A stretch of 64,000 bases of DNA, from NCBI RefSeq assembly GCF_025725685.1, contig NZ_CP107008.1:186001-250000 (forward strand), given 5' to 3'. Below are positions 47,852 to 64,000 of the stretch, piece after piece; the stretch's first letter is position 1, and every line of letters starts with the position of its first letter. This stretch comes from Halomonas sp. M4R1S46. Lineage in GTDB: Bacteria; Pseudomonadota; Gammaproteobacteria; Pseudomonadales; Halomonadaceae. The notes beneath the pieces were generated by a model. That model was given only the letters and a program-made list of their open reading frames with translations. It was not told where the DNA came from and made no database searches. The translations under genes and the position numbers were made by a program.

Positions 47852-48687
47852 TCCTGGATCTCGACATCGGCAACACCCTGTCGAAGTGGCGCCTCAAGGA
47901 TGCGGACAGCAGCGAGATTCGCTCACGGGGGGCGGTGTGGACTCGGGAGGAATGGCGGCCCGGGGCGGATATCCCTGACCTGGACGTGGTCGAGGCGGTG
48001 CGGATCTCCAGCGTGGCCCGCCAGGCCGTGCTGGCCCAGACCGTGACCCTGCTGCAGAGCCGGGTGGGGGGGGTGCACGTGGCCCGCTCGCGCCCCGAGG
48101 CGCTGGGGGTGACCAACGGCTATCGGGAGCCAGGACGGCTGGGGGTGGACCGCTGGATGGGAGTGCTGGCGGGCTATCAGCTCGCCGGCGGCTGCTGCAG
48201 TGTGGACTGCGGCAGCGCCATCACCGTGGACTTCGTGCTGCCCGGCGGTCGGCATCTGGGCGGCTACATCCTGCCGGGCCTGCGGCTGATGAAGGAGAGC
48301 CTCAAGCTCGGCACCCGCAACGTGGCCATCGACCCCGACAGCGAGGCCGACGAGCTGCTGGCCCCCGGCACGCGCACCGTGGAGGCGGTCAATCACGGCA
48401 TCTACATGGCCGCGGTGAGTGCCGTGAACCGGATCTACAGCGAGGTCTGCGATCGCGAGAACGTGGCCCTGCCGATGCTGCTCACCGGCGGCGATGCGCG
48501 AGTGGTCTCGAGGGGCATCCAGGTGCCTCATGCGGTCTGGCCGGACATGGTCTACGGTGGGCTTGAGGCCAGTTTTCCGCTGACCGCCGCCGAGCGGGCC
48601 GGGCGCATGGCCGGGGCGCCGCTGGTGCCGCGGCCGGTGTCGCTGGAAAAGATCCGTGCCGGGCTTGCATTCTCCATGCTGCTTTGA
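47848..48687 (+). CDS. coaX: type III pantothenate kinase CoaX
   Basis: Phosphorylates pantothenate, first step of CoA synthesis, in organisms lacking CoaA. 279 residues of the ASKHA fold: LDIGNTLSKWRL at the start, GVDRWMGVLAGYQ, VDCGSAITVDFV and GGYILPGLRLMKESL, then LTGGDARVV. ATGA overlap with birA implies coupling; birA-coaX is a conserved pair. With panB/panC in this window it completes much of the route to CoA, apart from the lost panD. Confidence 0.95.
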   Translation: MILDLDIGNTLSKWRLKDADSSEIRSRGAVWTREEWRPGADIPDLDVVEAVRISSVARQAVLAQTVTLLQSRVGGVHVARSRPEALGVTNGYREPGRLGVDRWMGVLAGYQLAGGCCSVDCGSAITVDFVLPGGRHLGGYILPGLRLMKESLKLGTRNVAIDPDSEADELLAPGTRTVEAVNHGIYMAAVSAVNRIYSEVCDRENVALPMLLTGGDARVVSRGIQVPHAVWPDMVYGGLEASFPLTAAERAGRMAGAPLVPRPVSLEKIRAGLAFSMLL

Positions 48688-48764
48688 CACAATGCGCCGC
48701 GTTCCGGAGAGGCGGGGCCGCCACGGCGGTCAAGTCCGGTCAGGAAGATTGAGAAAACAATCAC

Positions 48765-48792
48765 TTGACACCGAGAGCCGAGGCGGTAGAAT
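48765..48792 (+). promoter_or_regulatory. promoter of the tRNA-Tyr/Gly/Thr operon
   Basis: TTGACA (48765-48770), 16 bp, TAGAAT (48787-48792), followed by ACACCGCC. Very similar to rrn promoters P2 and P3, so probably under the same stringent control. Confidence 0.8.
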
Positions 48793-48804
48793 ACACCGCC
48801 AGTT

Positions 48805-48888
<84 letters not shown>

Positions 48889-48936
48889 GATTTTCGCCGC
48901 CCTCGCCGGTGCGGAGGTGGAAAAGAGAGTGGGCAG

Positions 48937-49010
<74 letters not shown>

Positions 49011-49041
49011 GGTTTGACGGCACTCAGTGCCGAGCGGTAAC

Positions 49042-49116
49042 GCTCATGTAGCTCAGGGGTAGAGCACACCCTTGGTAAGGGTGAGGTCGACGGTTCAAAT
49101 CCGTCCATGAGCTCCA
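49042..49116 (+). tRNA. tRNA-Thr (anticodon GGT)
   Basis: 75-nt tRNA; acceptor GCTCATG/CATGAGC, anticodon loop TTGGTAA, T-loop GGTTCAAATCC, encoded CCA. In E. coli and Pseudomonas the next gene is tufB; here a terminator follows instead. Confidence 0.97.
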
Positions 49117-49121
49117 CATCG

Positions 49122-49154
49122 AAAAGGCGAGCCGAGGCTCGCCTTTTCTCTTTC
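49122..49154 (+). terminator. Rho-independent terminator after tRNA-Thr
   Basis: AAAAGGCGAGCC, GA, GGCTCGCCTTTT followed by CTCTTTCTT; closes the Tyr-Gly-Thr operon. Confidence 0.88.
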
Positions 49155-49185
49155 TTCCCGGCGTGGCTGAATGCCGGAGAAGGGG

Positions 49186-49214
49186 TTGCCAGGCAAAGCG
49201 GCTTCCGCTATGAT
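49186..49214 (+). promoter_or_regulatory. promoter of tRNA-Trp/secE/nusG
   Basis: TTGCCA (49186-49191), 17 bp, TATGAT (49209-49214), upstream of tRNA-Trp. Confidence 0.65.
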
Positions 49215-49267
49215 GGCGCCCGCTGTCGCTCAGGTCGCTTGCAAAGGGCGGTCGCGGAAGCAGATAC

Positions 49268-49343
<76 letters not shown>

Positions 49344-49415
49344 GTCTTCCCCAGGCTGGCGAGATCCCATATACTTTCATGTTTCGATTGCCGCACCCTG
49401 AGGAGTCTCGTTTTC

Positions 49416-49784
49416 ATGAAGCATAACGCCGAGGTGCAGGAGTCGCGCCACGACGGGCTCAAGTGGGCGGTTGTCGTCACTCTGCTGGTTCTTGCCGTCG
49501 TCGGCAATACCTATTTTGCCGATCAGGCGCTTCTCTATCGTGTGCTCGGTGTCGTCGCCCTCAGCGTGGTGGCGGCGCTGGCGGCGTTGACCACCACGAA
49601 GGGGCGTGAGCTGCTCGAGCTGGCCCGCAGCGCGAAGAAGGAAATTCAGCGCGTGGTCTGGCCGACCCGTCCCGAAACCGTGCAGACCACCGCCATCGTG
49701 CTGGTGGCCGTGCTGGTGGTGGGGCTGATGCTGTGGCTCATCGACACTCTTCTTGGCTGGGCGATGTCCGGCGTCATTGGTTAG
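49416..49784 (+). CDS. secE: preprotein translocase subunit SecE
   Basis: Essential clamp subunit of SecYEG. The 122 residues contain three membrane segments (about 16-34, 38-58, 92-115), as in the long E. coli type, and the conserved cytoplasmic helix [21 protein letters not shown] 49416 has AGGAG 10 nt upstream; the longer open frame from 49314 runs into tRNA-Trp and is not used. nusG follows. Confidence 0.94.
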   Translation: MKHNAEVQESRHDGLKWAVVVTLLVLAVVGNTYFADQALLYRVLGVVALSVVAALAALTTTKGRELLELARSAKKEIQRVVWPTRPETVQTTAIVLVAVLVVGLMLWLIDTLLGWAMSGVIG

Positions 49785-49792
49785 GAGTCTTC

Positions 49793-50326
49793 ATGTCCAA
49801 GCGTTGGTACGTCGTTCACGCCTACTCCGGCTTCGAGAAGCATGTCATGCGCTCGCTCAACGAGCGCGTGAAGATGTATGGCATGGAGGACCGTTTCGGC
49901 GAGATCCTGGTGCCCACCGAAGAAGTCGTCGAGATGCGTGACGGCAAGCGCCGCAAGAGTGAGCGCAAGTTCTATCCCGGCTACGTGCTGGTCGAGATGG
50001 AGATGGACGACGAGACCTGGCACCTGGTCAACGAGACCCCCCGCGTGATGGGGTTCATCGGTGGCACCAAGGAGAAGCCGGCCCCCATCACCCAGCGTGA
50101 GGCGGATGCCATTCTCAGCCGGGTCAAGGACGGCACCGACAAGCCGCGGCCGAAGACCGTGTTCGAGCCGGGCCAGTCCGTGCGCGTCATCGACGGCCCC
50201 TTCGCCGACTTCAACGGCGTGGTCGAGGAAGTCAACTACGACAAGAGCCGTGTGCAGGTCAGCGTGCTGATCTTCGGCCGGTCCACGCCGGTCGAGCTGG
50301 AGTTTGCCCAGGTCGAGAAGGAATAA
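49793..50326 (+). CDS. nusG: transcription termination/antitermination protein NusG
   Basis: Processivity factor that binds the RNA polymerase clamp and links it to Rho or ribosomes. 177 residues: NGN domain ([28 protein letters not shown]) and C-terminal KOW domain ([22 protein letters not shown]). TTAGGAG precedes ATG 49793, 8 nt after the secE stop. Classical secE-nusG-rplK order. Confidence 0.97.
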   Translation: MSKRWYVVHAYSGFEKHVMRSLNERVKMYGMEDRFGEILVPTEEVVEMRDGKRRKSERKFYPGYVLVEMEMDDETWHLVNETPRVMGFIGGTKEKPAPITQREADAILSRVKDGTDKPRPKTVFEPGQSVRVIDGPFADFNGVVEEVNYDKSRVQVSVLIFGRSTPVELEFAQVEKE

Positions 50327-50419
50327 GCCCTCTCGTCCGGGCGCGTTTTCGTGGCGGTCGCCGAGGCGGCCGCGTAACCCGGGGAGCCGCAAGGCGCTAC
50401 TACCCATCTGGAGTTCATC

Positions 50420-50851
50420 ATGGCCAAGAAAGTCCAGGCTTACATCAAGCTGCAGGTCGCAGCCGGTAAAGCCAACCCGAGTCCCCCCGTGGGCCCCGCG
50501 CTGGGCCAGCACGGCGTCAACATCATGGAGTTCTGCAAGGCGTTCAACGCCGAGACCCAGGACATCGAGCCGGGTCTGCCGACTCCCGTGGTGATCACCG
50601 TCTATTCCGACCGCAGCTTCACCTTCGTCACCAAGACCCCGCCCGCAGCGGTCCTGCTGAAGAAGGCCGCCGGCATCAAGTCCGGCTCCGGTGAGCCGAA
50701 CAAGACCAAGGTCGGTACCGTGACCCGCGAACAGCTCGAAGAGATCGCCAAGACCAAGGAGCCGGACCTGACGGCTGCCGATCTCGACGCCGCGGTGCGT
50801 ACCATTGCCGGTAGTGCCCGCAGCATGGGCCTGAACGTGGAGGGTCTCTGA
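50420..50851 (+). CDS. rplK: 50S ribosomal protein L11
   Basis: GTPase-centre protein and target of stringent factor RelA sensing. 143 residues with the proline-rich N-terminus [23 protein letters not shown] (in part) and the C-terminal 23S-binding domain. rplA starts 2 nt after its stop; the rplKA pair is usually repressed by L1. Confidence 0.97.
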   Translation: MAKKVQAYIKLQVAAGKANPSPPVGPALGQHGVNIMEFCKAFNAETQDIEPGLPTPVVITVYSDRSFTFVTKTPPAAVLLKKAAGIKSGSGEPNKTKVGTVTREQLEEIAKTKEPDLTAADLDAAVRTIAGSARSMGLNVEGL

Positions 50852-50853
50852 TC

Positions 50854-51546
50854 ATGGCTAAGCTCAGCAAGCGCGCGACGCAGATTCGCGAGAAAGTCGA
50901 CCCGAACAAGGCGTACTCCCTGGAAGAGGCCGTGGCCCTGCTCTCCGAGCTGTCCACCGTCAAGTTCAAGGAGTCCCTGGACGTCGCCATCAACCTGGGC
51001 GTCGATCCGCGCAAATCCGACCAGGTCGTGCGTGGCGCCACCGTCATGCCCAACGGTACCGGCAAGGACGTGCGTGTCGCCGTCTTCACCCAGGGTGCCA
51101 ACGCCGACGCCGCCAAGGAAGCCGGTGCCGACATCGTCGGCATGGACGACCTGGCCGAGCAGGTCAAGAAGGGCCAGCTCGACTTCGACGTGGTCATCGC
51201 CTCGCCGGACGCCATGCGCGTCGTCGGCCAGCTGGGTCAGATCCTCGGCCCGCGTGGCCTGATGCCCAACCCCAAGGTCGGCACCGTGACCCCGGACGTC
51301 GCCACCGCGGTCAAGAACGCCAAGGCCGGCCAGGTGCGCTTCCGTACCGACAAGAACGGCATCATCCACACCACCCTCGGCAAGGTCGATTTCGACGCCG
51401 CCTCCATCCAGGGCAACCTGGAGGCGCTGATCGCCGACCTCAAGAAGCTCAAGCCGAGCACCTCCAAGGGTGTGTATTTCAAGAAGGTCTCCCTGTCCAC
51501 CACCATGGGCCCGGGCCTGACCGTCGACCACTCCGCGTTCGTGTAA
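50854..51546 (+). CDS. rplA: 50S ribosomal protein L1
   Basis: L1-stalk protein and translational repressor of the rplKA mRNA. 230 residues with [17 protein letters not shown], the signature [29 protein letters not shown] (in part [10 protein letters not shown]) and [14 protein letters not shown]. Length as in E. coli (234). Confidence 0.97.
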   Translation: MAKLSKRATQIREKVDPNKAYSLEEAVALLSELSTVKFKESLDVAINLGVDPRKSDQVVRGATVMPNGTGKDVRVAVFTQGANADAAKEAGADIVGMDDLAEQVKKGQLDFDVVIASPDAMRVVGQLGQILGPRGLMPNPKVGTVTPDVATAVKNAKAGQVRFRTDKNGIIHTTLGKVDFDAASIQGNLEALIADLKKLKPSTSKGVYFKKVSLSTTMGPGLTVDHSAFV

Positions 51547-51805
51547 CGCCGAGTCCGACAACCGAGCAAGAACTTTGCGGTCCCCGTGCACGGTCTCGAC
51601 AAGAGCCGGCGGGGCACCGTCAAAGACCGCAGGTGCCGCCTCGCTCGCAGAGGCGGCTTAATCATCCCTCGAGGAGGCCTGCGCAGATGGTGTGGCCGCC
51701 AGATGTCTGGTGAGCACCATCACCCAGGACTCCCGGTTCCCGACCGGGAGAGATGGTAACCACCGGAACTCTCTTGTGAGATTCCGGCACGAAGGAGTGA
51801 TCACC
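51547..51805 (+). ncRNA. L10 leader (rplJL mRNA regulatory region)
   Basis: 259-nt gene-free leader between rplA and rplJ containing several strong helices (for example GACTCCCGGTT...GACCGGGAGAG-type pairing at about 51729-51755, and CCGCCTC...GAGGCGG at about 51635-51657). Gammaproteobacteria carry the L10(L12) autoregulatory leader here. The assignment is by position and structure, not by covariance. Confidence 0.6.
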
Positions 51806-52306
51806 GTGCCACTAGCACTCGAAGGCAAGAAGGCCATTGTTGCCGAGGTCAGTGAGGCGGCCAAGGATGCTCTCTCCGTCGTCGTTGCCGATTCTCGTGG
51901 CGTCGCGGTCAGCAAGATGACCGACCTGCGCAAGCAGGCCCGCGAGAATGGCGTGCAGATCCGTGTTGTGCGCAACACCCTGGCACGCCGCGCCCTGGCA
52001 GGCACCCAGTGGGAATGCCTGAACGAAAGCTTCGTGGGTCCGACCCTCCTGGCCTTCTCCACCGAGCATCCGGGCGCTGCCGCCCGCCTGTTCAAGGAGT
52101 TCGGCAAGGACGAGAAGAGCTTCGAAGTCAAGGCGCTGGCCTACGAAGGCGAGTTCATCCCGGCGAGCGATCTCGATCGCCTGGCGACGCTGCCGACCTA
52201 TGACGAGGCAATCGCCAAGCTGATGTCCGTCATGAAGGAAGCGTCTGCCGGCAAGCTGGTCCGTACCCTCGCCGCGCTGCGTGACCAGAAGGAAGAGGCC
52301 GCCTGA
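51806..52306 (+). CDS. rplJ: 50S ribosomal protein L10
   Basis: Stalk base protein that anchors L7/L12 dimers and autoregulates its mRNA. 166 residues starting at GTG 51806 ([15 protein letters not shown]) with AAGGAG 8 nt upstream. Conserved [30 protein letters not shown] (in part) and [10 protein letters not shown]. The longer frame from 51692 lies in the leader and is not coding. Confidence 0.96.
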   Translation: MPLALEGKKAIVAEVSEAAKDALSVVVADSRGVAVSKMTDLRKQARENGVQIRVVRNTLARRALAGTQWECLNESFVGPTLLAFSTEHPGAAARLFKEFGKDEKSFEVKALAYEGEFIPASDLDRLATLPTYDEAIAKLMSVMKEASAGKLVRTLAALRDQKEEAA

Positions 52307-52395
52307 ACGGCGAACTCGAGCCCGCAGCGAGAATCGAACATTGAATCAGCGAGTCATCGGTGCGCCGAGACTCCCGCAAAGTTAGGAACGTGAAA

Positions 52396-52767
52396 ATGGC
52401 ACTGACCAAAGAAGACATCATCAACGCCGTCGCCGACATGTCCGTGATGGAAGTCGCCGAGCTGATCGAAGCGATGGAAGAGAAGTTCGGCGTGACCGCC
52501 GCGGCGGCCGTCGTGGCCGGCCCGGGTGGCGGTGAAGCCGCTGTCGAGGAAGAGCAGACCGAGTTCGACCTGGTGCTGACCGGCGCCGGCGAGAAGAAGG
52601 TCAACGTCATCAAGGCCGTCCGCGAGATCACCGGCCTGGGCCTGAAGGAAGCCAAGGGTGCCGTCGACGGCGCGCCGGCGACCATCAAGGAAGCGATGTC
52701 CAAGGACGACGCCGAAGCAGCCAAGACCAAGCTGGAAGAAGCCGGCGCGAGCGTGGAGCTCAAGTAA
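52396..52767 (+). CDS. rplL: 50S ribosomal protein L7/L12
   Basis: Multimeric stalk protein that recruits translational GTPases. 123 residues: N-terminal dimerisation domain ([20 protein letters not shown]), Ala/Gly-rich hinge, and C-terminal domain with [31 protein letters not shown] precedes ATG 52396. Confidence 0.97.
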   Translation: MALTKEDIINAVADMSVMEVAELIEAMEEKFGVTAAAAVVAGPGGGEAAVEEEQTEFDLVLTGAGEKKVNVIKAVREITGLGLKEAKGAVDGAPATIKEAMSKDDAEAAKTKLEEAGASVELK

Positions 52768-52807
52768 TCCTTGTGCCCACGGCTTCACGCGCTGCGTAAG
52801 CTTCCAC

Positions 52808-52843
52808 GGCTGGTGGCGGGACGCCCGCTGCCGGCCTTTTTCT
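52808..52843 (+). terminator. rplL-rpoB attenuator hairpin
   Basis: GGCTGGTGGCGGG and CCCGCTGCCGGCC form an imperfect stem around ACG, followed by TTTTTCTG. This matches the partial terminator normally found between rplL and rpoB that reduces rpoBC transcription. Confidence 0.7.
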
Positions 52844-52999
52844 GTTGTTACTAGCCGGTCGCCCCCTGGGCCACCGCTAGCCGAATTCCGACGGCGAGTC
52901 TCCATGTGGAGGCTTGCCGTCAGCGCCTGACGGAGCCGCGCCCGTCGGGTGGCGCCGACACGCATCGGTCACCCATGGTGAACAAGCTGGGGAATACAG

Positions 53000-57079
<4,080 letters not shown>

Positions 57080-57166
57080 GGCTGCCGCGACGGCGCTTCA
57101 CAGAATGACGGTCCGCGGGGGCGAAGGTGCCCCCGCCCATGACAACTCCGCAGCGGAGCCGACCCC

Positions 57167-61384
<4,218 letters not shown>

Positions 61385-61431
61385 CGCCGTCCCCGGCTGC
61401 ACGGCGCGCCGCCTCCCGGCGGGCGCCGTGC

Positions 61432-61461
61432 TTGACGGCCGGCGGCGTCAGCCATTAGAAT
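61432..61461 (+). promoter_or_regulatory. promoter of the str operon (rpsL-rpsG-fusA)
   Basis: TTGACG (61432-61437), 18 bp, TAGAAT (61456-61461), preceded by a GC-rich inverted repeat (GCACGGCGC/GCGCCGTGC at 61399-61431) that may end or slow rpoBC transcripts. Confidence 0.65.
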
Positions 61462-61540
61462 GCGCAGCCTTTAACAGTGGGGCGGGTGCGCCCGCGCCAC
61501 TGGGAAAGGCAAGGCAACCCATTGGAGTCAGCTACACACC

Positions 61541-61915
61541 ATGGCAACGATCAATCAGCTCGTGCGCAAGCCGCGCAAGCGCCAGGCCGCCAAGAGCGAC
61601 GTGCCGGCGCTGCAGGCCTGCCCGCAGAAGCGCGGCGTCTGCACCCGCGTCTACACCACCACCCCGAAGAAGCCGAACTCGGCCCTGCGTAAGGTCTGCC
61701 GCGTGCGCCTGACCAACGGCTTCGAGGTGTCCTCCTACATCGGCGGCGAAGGCCACAACCTCCAGGAGCACTCCGTGGTCCTGATCCGTGGCGGCCGAGT
61801 GAAGGACCTTCCGGGTGTGCGTTATCACACCGTCCGCGGTGCCCTGGATACCTCTGGCGTCCAGAACCGTAAGCAGGGTCGTTCCAAGTACGGTACCAAG
61901 CGTCCGAAGGCCTAA
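61541..61915 (+). CDS. rpsL: 30S ribosomal protein S12
   Basis: Decoding-centre protein. 124 residues with [22 protein letters not shown] (in part PKKPNSAL); Lys43 and the KDLPGVRYH loop are wild type, consistent with streptomycin sensitivity. First gene of the rpsL-rpsG-fusA operon. Confidence 0.98.
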   Translation: MATINQLVRKPRKRQAAKSDVPALQACPQKRGVCTRVYTTTPKKPNSALRKVCRVRLTNGFEVSSYIGGEGHNLQEHSVVLIRGGRVKDLPGVRYHTVRGALDTSGVQNRKQGRSKYGTKRPKA

Positions 61916-62043
61916 GCGCCGGGACCCGTATCGGCTGCGGCCATTAACGAACACATCATTGTCACGGTCTGATAAGAGTAAGGTCGAGCGCCCGTCGGGT
62001 CGTCTCGGGTTTACCTGAAGGACCCTTCGATAGAGGGCTTATC

Positions 62044-62514
62044 ATGCCTAGAAGAAGAGTTGCGGCCAAGCGCGAGATCCTGCCGGATCCCAAGTTCGGA
62101 AGCGAGCGCCTGGCGAAGTTCATGAACCACCTGATGGTCAGCGGCAAGAAGTCCGTAGCTGAGCGCATCGTCTACGGTGCGCTGGACAGGGTTGCCGAGC
62201 GTAGCAAGGAAGAGCCGCTGGAGATCTTCGACAAGGCGCTGGAAACCATCCAGCCCATGGTCGAGGTCAAGTCCCGCCGCGTCGGCGGCGCGACCTATCA
62301 GGTGCCGGTCGAGGTGCGCCCGTCCCGCCGCCAGGCGCTGGCCATGCGCTGGCTGGTGGACGCCGCCCGTCGTCGCGGGGAGAAGACCATGGTGCAGCGT
62401 CTGGCGGGCGAGATGCTGGATGCCGCCGAAGGTAAGGGTTCGGCCGTCAAGAAGCGTGAAGACGTGCATCGCATGGCAGAGGCCAACAAGGCCTTCTCTC
62501 ACTACCGCTTCTAA
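62044..62514 (+). CDS. rpsG: 30S ribosomal protein S7
   Basis: Primary binder of the 16S 3' domain and translational repressor of the str operon. 156 residues with [37 protein letters not shown] text (here [18 protein letters not shown]) and the conserved [27 protein letters not shown] precedes the ATG. Confidence 0.98.
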   Translation: MPRRRVAAKREILPDPKFGSERLAKFMNHLMVSGKKSVAERIVYGALDRVAERSKEEPLEIFDKALETIQPMVEVKSRRVGGATYQVPVEVRPSRRQALAMRWLVDAARRRGEKTMVQRLAGEMLDAAEGKGSAVKKREDVHRMAEANKAFSHYRF

Positions 62515-62544
62515 ACCGCATCGCCAACCAACGGGAGTTACATC

Positions 62545-64000
62545 GTGGCTCGCAAGACTCCGCTTAAGCGTTACCGCAATATCGGTATCGTAGCCCACGT
62601 CGACGCCGGTAAGACGACCACTACCGAGCGCGTCCTGTTCTATACCGGTCTGTCCCACAAGGTCGGCGAGGTCCATGAGGGCGCCGCCACCATGGACTGG
62701 ATGGAGCAGGAGCAGGAGCGTGGCATCACGATCACCTCTGCGGCGACCACCTGCTTCTGGCAGGGCATGAACAAGCAGTTCGATGAGCACCGCATCAACA
62801 TCATCGACACCCCCGGGCACGTCGACTTCACCATCGAGGTGGAGCGTTCCCTGCGTGTTCTCGACGGGGCCGTGGTGGTGCTTTGCGGCAGCTCCGGCGT
62901 GCAGCCGCAGACCGAGACCGTCTGGCGTCAGGCCAACAAGTACGAAGTCCCGCGCATGGTGTTCGTCAACAAGATGGACCGTGCCGGCGCCGACTTCTTC
63001 ATGGTCGTGGACCAGCTGAAGACCCGCCTGGGCGCCAATGTCGTGCCGATCCAGATCAACTGGGGCGCCGAGGACGACTTCAAGGGCGTCGTCGACCTGA
63101 TCCAGATGAAGGCCATCCTCTGGGATGAGGCCAACTTCGGCATGAACTACGACCTCGTCGACATCCCGGCCGAGCTCCAGGAAACCGCCGAGACGTACCG
63201 CGAGCAGATGGTCGAGGCGGCCGCCGAGGCCTCCGAGGAGCTGATGGACAAGTACCTCGAGGAAGGCGACCTGCCTGTCGAGGACATCAAGGCCGGCCTG
63301 CGTCGTCGTACCCTCGACAACGAGATCGTGCTGGTCACCTGTGGCTCCGCGTTCAAGAACAAGGGCGTGCAGGCCGTGCTCGATGGCGTCATCGAGTACA
63401 TGCCGTCACCCACCGAGGTCAAGGCCATCGAGGGTGAGCTGGACGACAAGGACGGCACCATCGCCACTCGCGAGGCGGACGACAATGCGCCCTTCGCCGC
63501 GCTGGCGTTCAAGATCGCCACCGACCCCTTCGTCGGCACCCTGACCTTCATCCGCGTCTACTCCGGCGTGCTGAAGTCCGGCGACAGCGTCTACAACTCC
63601 GTCAAGCAGAAGAAGGAGCGCGTCGGCCGTATCGTGCAGATGCACTCCAACTCCCGCGAGGAGATCAAGGAAGTGCTGGCCGGCGACATCGCCGCCTGCA
63701 TCGGCCTGAAGGACGTCACCACCGGTGACACCCTGTGCGACCTGAACGACAAGATCGTCCTGGAGCGCATGGAGTTCCCGGACCCGGTGATCTCCGTGGC
63801 CGTGGAGCCGAAGTCCAAGGCCGACCAGGAGAAGATGGGCGTGGCGCTGGGCAAGCTGGCCCAGGAGGACCCGTCCTTCCAGGTCAAGACCGACGAGGAA
63901 ACCGGTCAGACCATCATCTCCGGCATGGGCGAGCTGCACCTGGACATCATCGTCGACCGCATGCGTCGCGAGTTCAAGGTGGACGCCAACATCGGCAAGC
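62545..64000 (+). CDS. fusA: elongation factor G FusA, 5' part only
   Basis: Translocation GTPase, cut by the right edge after about 485 residues (full length about 700). Starts at GTG 62545 ([20 protein letters not shown]) with GGGAG 7 nt upstream. G1 AHVDAGKTT, switch [14 protein letters not shown]3 DTPGHVDF, G4 NKMD and domain II are visible. The frame is open to the end. Confidence 0.97.
   Translation, partial: MARKTPLKRYRNIGIVAHVDAGKTTTTERVLFYTGLSHKVGEVHEGAATMDWMEQEQERGITITSAATTCFWQGMNKQFDEHRINIIDTPGHVDFTIEVERSLRVLDGAVVVLCGSSGVQPQTETVWRQANKYEVPRMVFVNKMDRAGADFFMVVDQLKTRLGANVVPIQINWGAEDDFKGVVDLIQMKAILWDEANFGMNYDLVDIPAELQETAETYREQMVEAAAEASEELMDKYLEEGDLPVEDIKAGLRRRTLDNEIVLVTCGSAFKNKGVQAVLDGVIEYMPSPTEVKAIEGELDDKDGTIATREADDNAPFAALAFKIATDPFVGTLTFIRVYSGVLKSGDSVYNSVKQKKERVGRIVQMHSNSREEIKEVLAGDIAACIGLKDVTTGDTLCDLNDKIVLERMEFPDPVISVAVEPKSKADQEKMGVALGKLAQEDPSFQVKTDEETGQTIISGMGELHLDIIVDRMRREFKVDANIGK

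Overview
The window is a contiguous piece of a GC-rich gammaproteobacterial chromosome. Gene order, the 16S sequence and the codon bias all point to the Halomonadaceae (Halomonas or a close relative); this is inference from pattern, not from a search. Almost every gene is core housekeeping, and the layout follows Pseudomonas/Halomonas synteny as I remember it.

Layout. (1) 1-15.4 kb, + strand: end of rlmE, ftsH-folP-glmM, a MITE-like insertion, tpiA-secG, tRNA-Leu, tRNA-fMet, then rimP-nusA-infB-rbfA-truB-rpsO-pnp. (2) 15.5-18.0 kb: an MFS exporter convergent with an acetyl-CoA acetyltransferase. (3) 18.1-28.7 kb, - strand: dksA-gluQ-cbrX-cbrA-cbrB, a non-coding region that reads as a CrcZ-type regulatory RNA, then pcnB-folK-panB-panC and an in-frame internally deleted panD. 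(4) 29-31.4 kb: an aminotransferase, sfsA and a DUF4426 protein. (5) 31.4-37.7 kb: metX-metW, yggT, proC and yggS on the - strand, divergent from pilT-pilU. (6) 38-40.4 kb: divergent anmK and tyrS. (7) 40.4-46.5 kb: a complete rrn operon (16S, tRNA-Ile, tRNA-Ala, 23S, 5S) with three tandem promoter candidates and a decayed 5S-tail/terminator array. (8) 46.9-64 kb: birA-coaX, tRNA-Tyr/Gly/Thr, tRNA-Trp-secE-nusG, rplKAJL, rpoBC, rpsL-rpsG and the start of fusA, which runs off the right edge.

The most interesting locus is 22.0-22.65 kb. On the - strand, immediately downstream of the sigma-54 activator gene cbrB, there is a sigma-54 type -24/-12 promoter (TGGCAC, N5, CTGC) preceded by TGTTAC/GTAACA half-sites. 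It is followed by about 500 nt with no credible gene that carries eight A-rich or CAACAAC-type clusters and ends in a GC-rich hairpin. Seven of the clusters sit in the apical loops of seven separate hairpins. This is what a CbrB-driven, Hfq/Crc-sequestering CrcZ-like RNA should look like, but with an unusually regular loop-display architecture. Other notable items are the panD remnant (about 33 codons, with both ends of the gene joined in frame), an initiator tRNA with a U1:U72 mismatch, a pair of dispersed intergenic repeats, and the lack of tufB next to tRNA-Thr.

How the genes work together: the window mostly supplies transcription and translation (rRNA, tRNAs, RpoBC, NusA, NusG, IF2, RbfA, RimP, ribosomal proteins, EF-G, PNPase). 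It also holds coenzyme A and folate supply (panB, panC, coaX; folP, folK), methionine and proline synthesis, type IV pilus retraction, and a carbon/nitrogen balance control module (CbrXAB plus the candidate RNA).
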